From the NCBI GenBank assembly GCA_022925895.1, contig JAKSYS010000382.1:1-58749 (forward strand): a stretch of 58,749 bases of DNA. Reading direction: 5' to 3'. The stretch's first letter is position 1. Every line of letters starts with the position of its first letter. The position numbers and the translations under genes are program-made. Shown in pieces: positions 1-12,507 of the stretch. This DNA comes from Fragilaria crotonensis. Its lineage: Eukaryota; Bacillariophyta; Fragilariophyceae; Fragilariales; Fragilariaceae. The notes beneath the pieces are model-generated. The model ran no database searches and was not told where the DNA came from. It was given only the letters and a program-made list of their open reading frames with translations.

Positions 1-376
1 TCCAAGACCCATCGGTGTGGATCACAGAAACTCCAGAGAATGCCAGACATCAGTGATTTGTTGTATGCCTTCTCCATCCTTCCGTTCTTCTTCAAAGTTG
101 TCTTCCTTCTCGCCATGCTCCCTTTGGTTGGTCCGATTGTCTGGTTCGTTGACAGCTTCGTCGTTCCATCCTCCTTCCGATCTGGCGATTCGACTACGCG
201 ATTGTGCTCTCGCACTCTTTCGACAAACATCCTGCCATTTGTCGATCGCTTTCCGTCCTTTGTCGCCGACAACTACACCGCCTTCATCGCTCCGCTCTTC
301 TGGGTTGCAGTAACGAGTTACAGTTGGCGTCAACTTCGCGCTGTCTCACAGCCCAATCTCGACCCTGCGGTACGCG

Positions 377-3034
377 ATGTCTCGCACCGAGTATCGTCGT
401 CATCGACACGAGTTGCTCCGCAACCGTCGTCGTCCTCGTGTCGTTCATCAGAGCATTAAGACGGAGGGTCTTCATCGGAAGTACCCTCTCAATCTTCGCT
501 CGATGGGTCACTACGTCCGTAAACACCAAGCGCCAACGGTCGAGGAACAACGACTTCGCGACGAAATTCGCAAAATTCAAATTCAGTACACGCCTTGGAG
601 CGTGAAGTCAGTTTGCTCAGCAAACTCAACTACTACGATCCTACGCTTGAGTCACCTTGGCAACGTCAACAACAAGTTCCCGATGTACGTCGTGAGGGAG
701 GAAACCCGGTCAGACATGGTCAATCCGGTAATCGTGTTCGTCCGAACTTACATCCCCACTCTCCGACCGTTAATCGGGCAGCCGGCCGTCCATTTTATGG
801 ACAGCAACCCCGACGTTCACCGGCACCTGTTGTGCCTGATCGCCCAGCCTCCCGTCAGCCTCATACTGTCGATGCCAACGATGCCTATTACCGTCCTACT
901 GACCCCGAATACGACCGTAACTCGGTGGATGCACACATGGCTCGTATTGGTGCTCCAACTCTTCTCGAACGTGTCGCCTTATTGGCACCAAGTCGATTCA
1001 GAGCTGCGATGTCACCAGAGTCATTCTCTGTGATTTGGGATTCTGGTGCTAGCGTCACCATCTCCCTGAGAAGCGATTTTGTCGGTCCTTTGTCCCGTCC
1101 CAGTACCATCACTCAATTGAATGGCATCGCAAAAGGCTTGCGAATCGAAGGAGAAGGAAAAGTTCACTGGTCGTTCCACTCCACCGGCAAACTTGAACGC
1201 TGAGCTCCCAGCTTACTACGTCCCAAAGATCAGAGTACGTCTCTTGTCCACTACCAGTCTTCTTCAGACGTATTCCGATGAAACGATCAAGGTCGAAGCG
1301 CACCGATTGACGATGAGCGAGTCCCCGACGATCCGAATCGATCACCAATTGTTGCACATGTCAATCCTGACAACAACCTGCCAACCTCGCAAGCTTATCG
1401 CCAGCCAGCCATTCTTCCTGCCGCAGAATGCCTCAACGCAACCATCTCCGCGGTCAACGAAGCGAATCTCAACCTCTCCGAACCTGAGAAAGAGCTCCTT
1501 CGTTGGCACTATCGACTCGGTCACATCAGCTTTCGGAAGATTCAGTTTTTGATGCGCTCAGGTGTCTTAACCAAAAGCAACAACAAGCGAAAACTTCATC
1601 AAGCGGCATGTTCCTTGACGGAGTTACCAAAGTGTGCTGCCTGCCAGTATGGCAAACAGCATCGTCGACCAGCGCCTGGACGAGTCAGTACGGCAGTACG
1701 TGATCGCGAAGGTGTTCTGAAAGATGGACACTTGGTCCCAGGACAACAAGTTTCGGTCGATCATTTTGTGAGCAGCACAAAGGGCAGACTCTTCACATCC
1801 GCAGGAAGGAGTCTCAACAGTGAGCTGTATTCTGGCGGATGTCTTTTCAATGATCACGCCTCTGGCTTCGTTCACATCGAGTTCCAAACTCATTTGAACA
1901 CGCACGAAACTCTGATGGCAAAGAAAACTTTGAACTCATGTGCCGAGACCATGGTGTGATCCCGCAATCGTATCTATCAGACAACGCAAAGTGTTTCACT
2001 ACGAAGGCTTTTACTGAGGTTAAGTCTATTTGAGCAGATTGTGCGATTTGCTGGTGTCGGTGCTCATCACCACAACGGCAACGCCGAACGCAGCATCAAA
2101 CCATCATGTCCATTGCTCGGACGATGATGTTACACTCGGCCATTCATTGGCCCGACGTCGCCGACCTTCACTTTGGCCAATGGCTGTGCAGCATGCTGTT
2201 TTCCTTCACAATCACATGCCAAATCAAGTCTCTGGCCTTTCCTGTCGCGTGTTCACAAAATCCAGATGGCAACAACATAAGTTTCATGATCTTCACGTTT
2301 GGGGCTGTCCGGTTTATGTCTTGGACAAGTCGATTGCTGATGGAAAGAAGCTTCCGCGTTGGAAACCTCGCAGCACTCGCTGCGTGAACATGGGATTGTC
2401 AAGCAAACACGCAAGCACCGTTCCGATCGTTCTCAATCCATCGACGGGCTACATCACTCCGCAATTCCATATTGTTTTTGATGATTGGTTCTCGACCATC
2501 ACCTCATCGCTTGAAAGTCTTCCTGACTTCAATTCCGCGCATGGGCACAACTCTTCGGCGAATCCTACTTCCAGTACCCATTCGACGACGAGGACGAAAC
2601 AGAAATGTCGATCAATGATGATCCAACATCCGACGCCATCGTTGCCAACACACTTCGCAACATGGACTCCGTTGCGACTGCAATGGATACGTCATCTCCA
2701 CCGACTCCATTTCCTGTTTCGCCGCCACAACTCAGTTTCCAACTACGCCATCTCTCCTGACAGCTCTACGCCTCCGCGCCCGATCTCGTCAACGAGGGAG
2801 ACAGTACATCAACAGCACGACGTCGTCGACAATTCCATTGTTGCTCCGACTTCGACGCCTGTTGCAACGGTTGACTCGATTGTTCGCGCCCCCACCATTC
2901 CCATTACCCCCAACACCTCCGTTCTCCGACCTCGAAACTCCTCGCGCACCGACTCCTTTGCCTACGCCTCCGCGTCCACCATCTCCGTCTCCGACCCGGA
3001 TGTCTCCAATGAGGGAGACAACATTGACGAATGA
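377..3034 (+). pseudogene. copia gag remnant, protease and integrase region (frame-broken)
   Basis: The segment at 377-600 carries basic, Arg-rich gag-like sequence. The frame at 595-1203 holds the aspartic protease active site (WDSGAS, near 1040) after a Pro/Arg-rich linker. Around 1470-1560 a GAG-pre-integrase stretch is visible (ELLRWHYRLGHISFRKIQ). It is followed by the integrase zinc-binding Cys pair (CAACQYGKQH, about 1630-1660) and the first catalytic Asp region (VSVDHFVSS, about 1755). The integrase core continues in another frame from 2030. The region 2600-3030 encodes a Ser/Thr/Pro-rich linker. At least four frame changes are needed to read it through. Domain identity is from visible motifs; activity is unlikely for this copy as written. 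Confidence 0.85.
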
Positions 3035-3319
3035 TACGTCGTCAGCAAAGGAGCCACCATCCGCGCCCGTTCGCTCATCTGCTCCAAGCCCAGCACCAGT
3101 CGTTCGTCATTCGCCTCGCCGTTCCACTCGCCAACGCAATGCACCTTCTCGACTCGGCTACGATGGAAATCAAGGCGCCGGATACTTTGTCGAACCCAGC
3201 GCTTGGATCTTTCAAGAATGTGGTTTTCTTGGTCCTCCGCTCGCTCTCAAAGCCTCTCTCTCCGATCCCGACACTCTGACGTACGATGAAGCGATGTCAG
3301 ATGAACCGAATCTCTCGAA

Positions 3320-4842
3320 GTGGATGGCAGCTGCTGCGAAGAGATTGCCAGTTTGGAGAAGAACAAGACGTGGATTGAAACGGAAATATCGAACGCCAAG
3401 TCTCGAATTTTACCGGGCACTTGGGTTTTCAAACGCAAACGGACACCTGACGGTGTGATAAGCAAGTACAAGGCACGGTACTGCGTACGAGGTGACTTGG
3501 AAGAAGGTGAACCTGAAACCTTTGCACCGGTGGTCGCGTGGAGCTCCGTTCGCCTATTTACAATCCTTGCTCTGACGCTCAATTGGGACACAAGTTCCAT
3601 TGACTTTAGCAACGCATTTGTCCAGGCTAAGTTGGAAACGCCTGTTTGGATTCATCTACCTCGCGGATTCCAATCTCCACGTGGAAAGTCGACGTGCTTA
3701 CAACTTGTCAAAAGTTTGTATGGTTTATCTGTCGCTCCGCGACTTTGGTTTGAACATGTTCTCGAGGCGTTCACCGATCAAGGCTTCAAACAAAGCACCT
3801 TGGATCCATGCTTCTTGTTCAAGGACACCATCATGGTCGTCCTCTATGTCGATGACGTCGGAATTGCGTACGCGAACGAGTCCGATTTGAATAAACTGCT
3901 CGACGGTCTCGAACGACGTGGACTACAGTTCACAAAGGAGGGCACGTTCACTGATTTCCTTGGCATTAAATTCGTTAAGGACACTACAAACAACACCGTC
4001 ACGCTCACCCAGAAAGGACTGATCCAGCGAATCATCGACGCCACGGGAATGGCTGACTGCAACCCAAATTGGACGCCAGCTATTCAACTTCCACTCGGCA
4101 TCGATCCTGACGGTGAACCGTACAATGAATCCTGGAGCTATCCTTCCATCGTTGGAATGCTCCTCTATCTCTCTACGAATACTCGACCTGACATTGCCTT
4201 CGCCGTCAGTCAAGTTGCACGTTTCAACCACAGCCCAAAGAAGAGTCATGCCACTGCCATCAAGACCATCATCCGATACTTGCATCGCACTGCTGACAAA
4301 GGCACTATCGTTCGTCCCACTGGTGACCTTTCCATTGATTGCTACGTTGACGCCGATTTCGCCGGCTTGCATGGTCGCGACCCCGACTATGAGCCCTCAA
4401 GCGCCAAGTCCAGAACTGGATACATCATTACGCTTGGCGGATGTCCAATTCTTTGGAAATCGAAGCTTCAAACCGAAATCTCTTTGTCGACTCTCGAATC
4501 GGAATACTCAGCTCTCAGCGCCAGCATGAGAACGCTCCTTCCACTCCGATCGCTCCTCAGTGAAGTGATCGCTGCACTCGACTTCCACCACAGTTCAAGT
4601 CGACGATTCGATGTCGTGTCTTCGAAGACAACAACGGCGCTCTTCTTCTTGCAACCAAGCAACGAATCACCAACAGAACGAAGTACTTCCTTGTCAAATG
4701 GCACTTCTTCTGGAGTCATGTCACCAACGGAGACGTCAGTATTCTGAAGGTCGACACGAAAGAACAGTGGGCTGATTATCTCACTAAAGGTCTCAACCGT
4801 GAGACTTTCGAGCACATACGCAAGCTCGTGCAAGGATGGTAA
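3320..4842 (+). pseudogene. copia reverse transcriptase and RNase H
   Basis: A long open frame carries a typical copia RT: WVFKRKRTPDG near the start, the DFSNAFVQAKL palm segment (about 3600), the LKSLYGL-like stretch written here as VKSLYGLSVAPRLW (about 3710-3750), and the catalytic YVDDVG box (about 3846). RNase H follows, with DADFAG (about 4350) and the Ser-rich LESEYSAL segment (about 4495). Near 4605 the frame shifts by one. The shifted frame continues with FEDNNGALLLATKQRI and ends KLVQGW with a TAA at 4840-4842. RT copies the element's RNA and RNase H removes the template. The one-base shift inactivates RNase H as written. Confidence 0.93.
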
Positions 4843-4873
4843 CCTTGCCTTGAACAGCTCCGCTGTTCAAATC

Positions 4874-5370
4874 TGTGAACAACATCACCTCTCTCTCAAA
4901 CGGCTAACTAGATTGAAATGCCGATGTGACGAGAAAATGAAAGTGATGCAATTGTGAGTCATGCGCCGCATAGTGCGTGTGACTGGTATACCGTACCTAC
5001 GTCTCAAGCAATGAGAGGGAGAGTTGCGGCAGACGGTCTACTGGAACCGGCTACTGTACTGTTGGACTGGCACTGTCCTACAGCCTAGTCGTTCCACGAC
5101 TACTGTCCTGCTCCAACGACTACTGTCCTGCTCCTTCACACTATCTACTCTGCTGCAACGGCCATTGCACAGATAGTGTCGTCTCTAACGCCGATTGAGG
5201 TTTAGCAATCAAGGTGCTCCGCATCGCTTGATTTGCAACTCCGCGACCGTCTCTAAACGGACAGCGACCCCTGTCTGGAATCATTGCGTGAGATCGATCT
5301 ACTAGTTTAGATTATAAGTTTAGGATTTACTATTTGTGAAGACTGAACCGAACAAACCCTCACCCTAACA
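4874..5370 (+). repeat. candidate 3' LTR of the copia element
   Basis: The stretch between the end of the RNase H frame and the URB2-like promoter begins TGTGAACAAC and ends CCCTAACA, matching the TG...CA rule of LTRs. It contains no gene. It holds a short tandem (ACGACTACTGTCCTGCTCC, repeated near 5090-5130) and an AT-rich patch (about 5300-5335) that could serve transcription. The second LTR is outside the window, so the borders cannot be confirmed by comparison. Confidence 0.4.
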
Positions 5371-5473
5371 GAGTAGACTCGCAGCTTCCGGCTCACGAGT
5401 CTCCCAACTCCACCCATTGGAATCGACCCTGAAGCCCAGATTTTTACGATAGCCTGTCTACGACTGTTGGAAC

Positions 5474-8400
5474 ATGGCGATGGCAAACAAATTCATGAAG
5501 AGGAAGAGGAATGATCAGGTCGCACCATCAAGAGTCCGCCGGAACCCATTCCTTGATACCGATGGCCATTCCCTTGGACTCGCAGTCGATGAAGCATTGC
5601 AGAGTGTTGTTTCCTTTCTACACCAAACGAAGCACTCAATACTTCAATGTTATGTCGATGGGGAGCTTGTGCCAGCCAGTCTCGCTTCAGTAGTCGATGG
5701 AATAGTGTCAGGTTATGACACTCATCTTTCTGATTCATCTTCACTTTCGAAACAAGACATTTCGAGCTTGATTATCCTTGGGCCGCGAGTGTCTACTGTT
5801 TCTCTCGATGGGGAAAATGCGCGCAAGAGCGATCTTAAAATCTTGTGGAAATCACTGGCACTCTCAATAGATGTTTTCCTTAGTGTTGAAGAATCAACAT
5901 TCTGTGATCTTCATCAAGCTCTATCGATCCAGTTGGTGAACAAGTTGATACCATTTGCTGTTGAATCAGCATTCTCGACCAACGATACCGCCATCAGCAT
6001 CCACGCAGCAAGGGCTTTTGCCTTGTTAACAGAAAGCTTCTTCCGTCCCACCTTCGAAATTTGTTGTAGCGTTCTTCTTGTTGACCTGGCATCCCATGTT
6101 GGGGCCGCCGCAACGATGAATCACGATCATTTGGTGCTTCCTAATCAAGATCTGAATTCCATTGTCTTGTCGTCACTCAGACTCCTACGAACGTTGCAAA
6201 AGCTGGGAGTATCCAGTCCTAAGAAGATGTTCCAGACTCTCACCAAAGAGCCTGTCCTGTTAGCAGTGTCAAAGCTTGCCTTGATTAGAGCGGATGACCA
6301 GTATGCCAATGCTCACCAATTGGTCACTGAAGTTTTATGGGAAGCCTTTTTTACTTCTGCGCATCACATGGAAGGATATAGAGGGCTAAAAAATCGACCT
6401 GGGGGATGCCAGGTGGGAATCGGCAGAGAAGGGAAGCCAGCATGTGTTTCGATGCTATCAAGGTGATCTTCTGGACACTGTCTCGTCATTACTGCGAGCT
6501 TCTGTAGATGAAGTAGAGACGCTGGCCTTGAGCCAGTTAGTTGCCTCCTTGGTAGAAGGGTTTTTCGCCCAGGTTTTTGTTTGGCAACGAGATTTCCAAA
6601 GTCAAACCACATCAAAAGATATCGGCTCGATTACTACAATGACTTTTCGTGTGTGGGGAGTCTTGGCCCGGTACATTGCTGCTGAAACTAGAAAGTCAAC
6701 GTGGTGAAGAAAACGGGAAGCTGATGAATTCACTCACATCCTGTCTCAATGCTCTCCTTGAGCACAACGCTTATCATTCCACTTTTGAGGATAAGGATCA
6801 GCATCATTTCATCTTCTTGAAGTCGATGTCAACCAGACTGGTATCACTGCTGACACCTCAGACGTCAAATTCGAGTCTAGAAGGCTTGGTTTGCATGGTG
6901 CGATTGAATCACTTGCTTGTACATGACGATTTACCTAAAGTCATTGCTCTGGCAGCCAGCAGTTCTCTATCAGGTGGTACTGATAGCTTTAAACTCTTCA
7001 TTTGCACCCTTTTCAAGACCTATCAGGATCTGAGGCAGCTCGACTATCTTGTCGAGGCCATTGTCACGAGCACTGCATGGCTAACGACTTCTGCTGCTTA
7101 CGCTGCACTTCAAGCAGCACTCGACGATTTCAACGTGGCTAGAACGATCGCTTTTGCTGTTTCCGCTGCTCCACATGGACAAAGTCAAGCCTTGTTTGAT
7201 ATTTTCAATTCCAGGATTGTAAAGGAAGCGTCCCCGAACCAAGCACACGATTTGTATTGCATTGAAACAGTTTCGATGGTTTCTGCACTGTTCATCCTGC
7301 TTTTGCGAAATCTTCGGGTTGACGAACATACTTCAAATCGAATCCTGTCGCTGCGAAGAGTCGTTGGCAGGTTCAGGGTCATCGTTGCTGGCACGATCAA
7401 AAACGTGCTCCCCCAATGGCCAAACACGGAGTTCGTCTGTGTGGATGGATTTTGGATTTACGAAATCGGTGTTCTTTTTGGTTCCCAACTGATAACGTGC
7501 TCATTTCGTTTGCTCTACCTGAAGCCCTTGTTGCCTTGCTCGAAAATCTGCGTGAAGAATCAACCGAATCGGATCTTGTGGTTGATGCTACTTACGAACT
7601 TCAATTTCTGGCATGCTATCGTATCCAGCAGCTTCATTCGCTTATTCATCAGGAAACGCTGAATGACTTCTCTCGCGATTCTAGTGCACCTTCTCACACT
7701 GAGGGGCTCCTCGGCGAAGTTAGACGCCTGGTGGCGTACGTGTTTTCAAACACGAGCGTTACCGACAATGCGCTAATACCCGGGTTGTGGAGCGTAGACG
7801 CAGGTACGACGAATGACCCCTGGATTCTCCTTGCACAATTTCTACCTGTTTGGGCGCCATATTGTGACGATGTCAATATTCGAATGTTTCTCCGCTGGGT
7901 TTTTTGGGCCATTTCAGGGCTTGATGCAGGTGTTGCTCACCTGAACTCCCCGAAGACGAATGTTCGAACGTTCCCTCCGAAGGCAGAAGCGAAGCAAACA
8001 GTTAAGGCAATGCTCCGTGATTTTTCCTTCCTCGAGAATCGTCGCATTGCTTCTCGCTTTGTAATGGCTGGGCTTCTCCATGTTGAAGCTTTGATTGCAG
8101 CTGATTCCATTGAGGACACCTTGCTTTCGTCCCACGTACACAAATGCAATAGCCGCGGGGTTCCAGACGCGATTCGATCCGCTTTCGTTCGTGGTAACAC
8201 CTCCTGTGCCCTAATGTCGACCGTTCCAATGCACTGCCAACCTTACAGGCTGCCCTGAAAGTTCTCGACGTTCTTAATGTTACACCTTCCGGGTGGCGAA
8301 TGTGCGGACCTGTTGGCAAGACTCTAGGGCACTTGCTAGCTGTGGATGTTTCCGTTCGATCCCTAGTCACCAGCTGTACAATCAACGAGGGCTTCGTTTC

Positions 8401-9919
8401 AGCGGGATTGGAGGTCCTGGCTGGAAGTCGAAGCCTATTCAGCAAGACAATCTTAGAAGGTGATCCTTTGCTGGCAAGGCGTTTCCTGTGCACCGGTGAC
8501 TGGCCCTCCAGTCTGATTAACGCGGTTTTCGTATCTACTATTGAAATATCCCGCTGCTGCTGTTCAACACGTTTAACTCCTGAATTTAGGAAACTCCTTG
8601 TATCGTCAGGTGAACTGGTGGAAAGTGTGTTGTTGACTTGTTTAGACGACGAGACAGTCGAAGCCTTGTCCAGTGTATCGAGTCGCTCCGCATTTCCTTC
8701 GACGGTTAATCGGGATGAAATCTACCGTTACCTCATCCTGCGATGCGCGAAGGGTGTCATAGGAGCGGCGATGGAGGACTCAAGCGTCCCTACCGGTCCC
8801 ACTTTTGCTCGCTCCATCCTCAAAGATGCGATGATGGTATGCTTGGATACTACTCACGGAAGCGCCGAAGAGAAGTCGTTATTCGTCCATTTCCTTGGAG
8901 GTTTGGTCTCAATTTCAGCAACAGACAGCCACTCGGATTGCAGGGATATAATCTGGAAACAAGTTGAGTCGATCGATGTCTCGAGAAACGCAAAGGAATT
9001 CAATTTCCTTGCCGGTGTTCTTCTCAATCAGAATCGAGCGGATAACATTGCTGTGGGGCTGTACCGACGGCTCGCATCAAGGAAGAGTTTCGAATTCTTG
9101 AATGACACTGTACTCTGTAGCCTCCTCGCACAAGTTCCGATGTCTGATTTCTCTAATTTCTTGGATTACTGTTTGAGACACCCGGCCTCGGGCAAAATTG
9201 AGCAAGGGTTACGGATTCTGCGTCTATTGCTCGCAAAGACAGACCAACGAGAGCGTCGTGAAGCGATCGCAAACTTCGGAGCCAGGATCCTAGCCCAAGC
9301 GATTGATGGCTTGAGAAGAGACCAAAACAATCAACCCAGAGCTGCAGCAGACTTGTTGATCGAATTGACAGCGCACAAAGACTTTGTTTGCTTTAAGGAA
9401 CGGGACATCGCTCGAATTCTCTCACAGGTTTGTTGCTCACTGCGGTCTGCCAATTCGACAGACATTCTGGATTCGGACGAAGACTTATTCTACATGTGCT
9501 GCAGATTGGTGGCGTCGTTGGTGCAAAGATTTCCGAAGCAGTTGTATACATGTGTTGCGTCACTCACTCAAGTCCTTCAGAATCTGTTTCACGTTGTTTT
9601 TGATGGTAAGCAAAACGGGAGCCAGGTGTTGGGTCAGAGTCGAGAGATTTCCAGGCTATGCGAAATGCTCGGATCACATAAGGAAATTCTCAAGAAACAT
9701 GTCCTAGGTCTAATCTTGGACTTCATTGAAGCGCTCAAGAATGACATGATGCCGACTTGCAAGAAGGCTTTGACTCCTGCAGTATACTGTATTCTCGATA
9801 TGTTGTCAGAATACGAAGTGAGCCAGCTCAATGCTCTGCTAGACGCTTCAAGCAAGGCATTATTCCGCTCATTTTTTGACGGCTTTCAGAAGTGGCACGT
9901 CTACAGAGGGCGATTCTAG
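5474..9919 (+). CDS. URB2: URB2/Npa2-like nucleolar pre-ribosome processing protein (frame interrupted)
   Basis: This large helical, Leu-rich protein (about 1480 residues when read across breaks) resembles Urb2, an early pre-60S assembly factor that acts with Urb1 in 27S pre-rRNA processing in the nucleolus. The recognisable part is the C-terminal block at about 9530-9919: SLTQVLQNLF, then LCEMLGSHKEILKKHVLGLI, then PAVYCILDMLSEYEVSQLNA and LFRSFFDGFQKWHVYRGRF. This matches the Urb2 C-terminal domain layout. Length fits the family (about 1170 in yeast, 1500 in human). The start ATG is the first in frame and is followed by a basic NLS-like stretch (KFMKRKR). Four frame changes occur: about 6388-6393 (A6 run), 6690-6705, 7475-7479 (T5 run) and 8205-8215. 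The frames overlap at each, so introns are unlikely. Assignment rests mainly on the C-terminal domain. Confidence 0.72.
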
Positions 9920-10679
9920 AGAGTGGAGAAATGGAGTTCGCGGGCACTGAGTATTGCTTCAATCTTGAAACAACGATCGTTTCCATAGAGTCTACAGGAA
10001 TCTGTTGAGTAAGAAATCATATATCTATTTTTCAAGGCTTAATATATCTGTTGAATCCCTGGTTTGATGCACTTCGTAGCTGAAGTCCCGTTTGAGCAAA
10101 CATCAGGATTCAAGGGTTGAACACAAGCACATTATCAGTCCATTGACGAGCTGACATCTGTTTGATACAGTTTGTCGCTCCTGGTATGGCAGGAACCACA
10201 TCTCTGCGAGGAATGCAAGTTTGCGAGCTTTGCCAGGATTTGCTCATGTTTTTGAGGTCCTTCAGAAGGAACTCTACGTTCGCCTCCGGCAGTACCCACC
10301 TGATCACATCGCCCCAATCCTTTTTTTCGGTAACTAAGTCTACGACAACTTCAACCTCAAGTATCTCTATGTGTTGTCTAGCACTTCCTTGCGCGTCGAC
10401 TCACTTTCCCCCCGCTGCCTTCACCCTTGCTTTATCGATCTGCTGCTGCTGTTGCTGCCCTCGCAGCAACCCCCTGCTGCAATTCCAATTGGAGAAGCGG
10501 AGACGGCCTTTCCACTTCTGAGCAGTTGTGCCACCTCCGCTGCCTCAGTTTCCGCTCTGTCAACAAGAACTGCCATTGGAATCGATGATCCCTGGGTTGA
10601 ATCAGTCATCCTCAATAGAGGCAGCACGAATACCATAGGGAAAGTGTAAGTTCTCAAGTCCTGCAAATCCTATACGTAG
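9920..10679. other. intergenic, no supported gene
   Basis: This is the 3' side of the URB2-like gene. A short minus-strand open frame at 10110-10307 may be the tail of the decayed transposase described next, but it has no family motif. The stretch 10440-10470 is rich in CTG/TGC triplets. I see no promoter or RNA gene. Confidence 0.5.
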
Positions 10680-11570
10680 GCCAAGCTCTTTCCAACTCTC
10701 TTACTGCTCAGCCAGCTTCTTGTAAAAGGGCGTGAAGCTAATCATGCTCCATGACCATAGAATTTTCTCCTTCGTGAAATGTGTATCGAATTGCCTGCAA
10801 GCATTGATGTCATCAGCATTGCAGTGGTTGGCAATTCAGCAAAATCAGGTTGAGCAGAGCCTTTGGAAGTCATTTGCCGCTTCTCCTTGCAAGACCTCGC
10901 TGCACAAGCTTATCTTGGACATCCTTCTCACCACAAGCGTACGCGGTTGTCATAATGGCCCCCTAAAGGGCATCCACTTGTTGAAACCCATCACAATGAT
11001 CATTCTACACTCAAAGAGAGCTGCTACTTGCTCCAAAATCACCTCCGACAAATTAATTCTTCCAGGCCATCCTGTCCGTCATCCACCGTTGAGTATGACT
11101 GATCCTTCATTTAGCTTTCCTGCTGTTGTTCCATCGAACACAGCTGTCTTGTGAACACTTCTCCTGCCACATTCCTTCCTGATTTTTCCTCTTGTTCCTC
11201 CTGTTTGATTCACTGGATTGTGACACGGTGCAAGAACCACCCTTCTTGTTGCCTTAAACACAAGGTCATGGTGAGTCTCATCCATTTTAATGAGCGAATC
11301 ATCTCTCTATGTCCTTTTAAACCAGCAACCCTTAGATGACACCAATGCTTGTTCACAGCATCAAAACATTCTTCCACAACAAGGAGATCTATTGCAAATA
11401 TGTCCTTCTTGATATCAATAAACCACTGCTTGACATTGTTGGATGATGACCACTGGGCACAAGCATCCTTGACACCAATCTTTGTAGCTTCTTGATGGAC
11501 ATCACAAAACTTGCTGTGTGCCTTTTGCCAAACTGACTTGACCTTGAAGGTGTTTGGATCTAATTAGTAG
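10680..11570 (-). pseudogene. decayed DDE transposase remnant
   Basis: Read on the minus strand, 11570 to 11280 encodes a helical stretch (KVKSVWQKAHSKFCDVHQEA, later AVNKHWCHLRVAGLKGH and EMIRSLKWMDETHHDLVF). The MDETHH motif is where many DDE transposases place the first catalytic Asp, and it is followed after about 40 residues by KTAVFDGTTAGK. This resembles a transposase family that I recall from diatoms and other algae. Downstream (11080-10680) only scattered matches remain, such as FTKEKILWSWSMISFTPFYK, broken by stops. No terminal repeats were found. The superfamily cannot be fixed from this fragment. Confidence 0.4.
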
Positions 11571-11656
11571 TATGTTAACAAAAGCAAGTGATTTCATTGG
11601 ACGGAACCAAATTGACGTCGAGTCTGGTTTGGAAAACGTTTTTGTTTTTTCTGTAA

Positions 11657-12380
11657 GGGCCACCGTTACGTAACTGCATTTCATGAAAACAAAAATGTTT
11701 TCGTCTTCGAGGGTCCATTTTGCCACCGTTACGTACGAAAACAGGTCCCCAAAAACTTTCTGGAAATCACTCAGATGTGCCTCATATCCCATCGTCAATG
11801 AAAATCTGCCAAGGTTTTCGTTGATCCGCAAAAAACACAGCCCTTCCTCAAAATATTTCAAGATTCTGGATTCCTTCTGGAAGTAGGTCTACTATGTGTG
11901 CGTTTAATTTGCTCTGCTTGACAGATGCTACTACTGTCTACTGTCACTGCTGGAACAAAACATGAATGTGGTTTTCTTGCCAGATAATCATCAGATGAAC
12001 AAGACGTCGTTTCTACCGTTGCATGCGCCGTAGAAACGACGATTGATGCTAGTGCGGTGTTGTATGGTGGTTCCACACGAGGAACATTGTCAAAATGGTC
12101 GTCATTGTCGCATTCCGATGAGTGACGATCTAATAATTTTTGGTTCCGAATTACTTTACCGGATCTGTAGACGTACCCAGTACACAGTATGACCAGGATG
12201 GAATGATTGGAAATTGGAACACATCTGTGTTTGACATCAAGATTCCTGTTTTGACTCAGTTAACTTGATGTTTTTGTATTTGTGGTCTGCTTTTTACGTA
12301 ACGCTGGGGACAAGAATGTTACATGAACAAGAAGTCAAAACTTCTCGTTTTGGTGAATTGTTTTTACGTAGCGGTGGCCC
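11657..12380. mobile_element. MITE-like element with GGGCCACCG inverted termini and TAA duplication
   Basis: The left end starts GGGCCACCGTTACGTAA and the right end is its inverted copy with one difference (TTACGTAGCGGTGGCCC). Both ends are flanked by TAA (11654-11656 and 12381-12383). A 3-bp TAA/TTA duplication is typical of PIF/Harbinger. No transposase lies inside, so it is a non-autonomous element of 724 bp. A second GCCACCGTTACGTA copy near 11731 is a subterminal direct repeat. The open frame on the minus strand at 11502-11861 crosses the border and is not a gene. Confidence 0.7.
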
Positions 12381-12507
12381 TAAGTATCTGCCTTAACCAC
12401 CAACCCTGACAACATGTCACAACGGATGAAGTATTGCTAGCGAAGCTGGCGTTATCTAACAGGCCAGGCCTGCGCGTGGAGAAAGCAGGGAAAAAATGAG
12501 AAACTAA

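Larger units (their letters stand above)
1..5370 (+). mobile_element. Ty1/copia LTR retrotransposon (CoDi-like), 5' end outside the window
   Basis: The order of domains is protease, GAG-pre-integrase, integrase, reverse transcriptase, RNase H, which is the Pseudoviridae/copia order. The 5' LTR and the start of gag lie to the left of the window. The polyprotein is broken into several frames: near 600, 1200, 1550, 1950-2030, 3030-3320 and 4605. Some of these breaks may be sequencing indels, but their number suggests a decayed copy. A candidate 3' LTR runs from about 4874 to 5370. The element stops only about 100 bases before the URB2-like start codon, so it sits in that gene's promoter region. 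Confidence 0.93.

Noticed and set aside
40-459. Hydrophobic open frame resembling a small membrane protein
   Set aside because: It overlaps the gag region of the copia element in another frame and shows no family motif. Most likely a shadow.
6380-8300. Introns as explanation for the URB2-like frame changes
   Set aside because: At each break both reading frames overlap in conserved-looking protein. There is no room for even a 50-bp GT-AG intron, so indels fit better.
11502-11861. 119-codon minus-strand open frame
   Set aside because: It spans the border of the MITE at 11657 and the transposase relic, so it is a chance frame.
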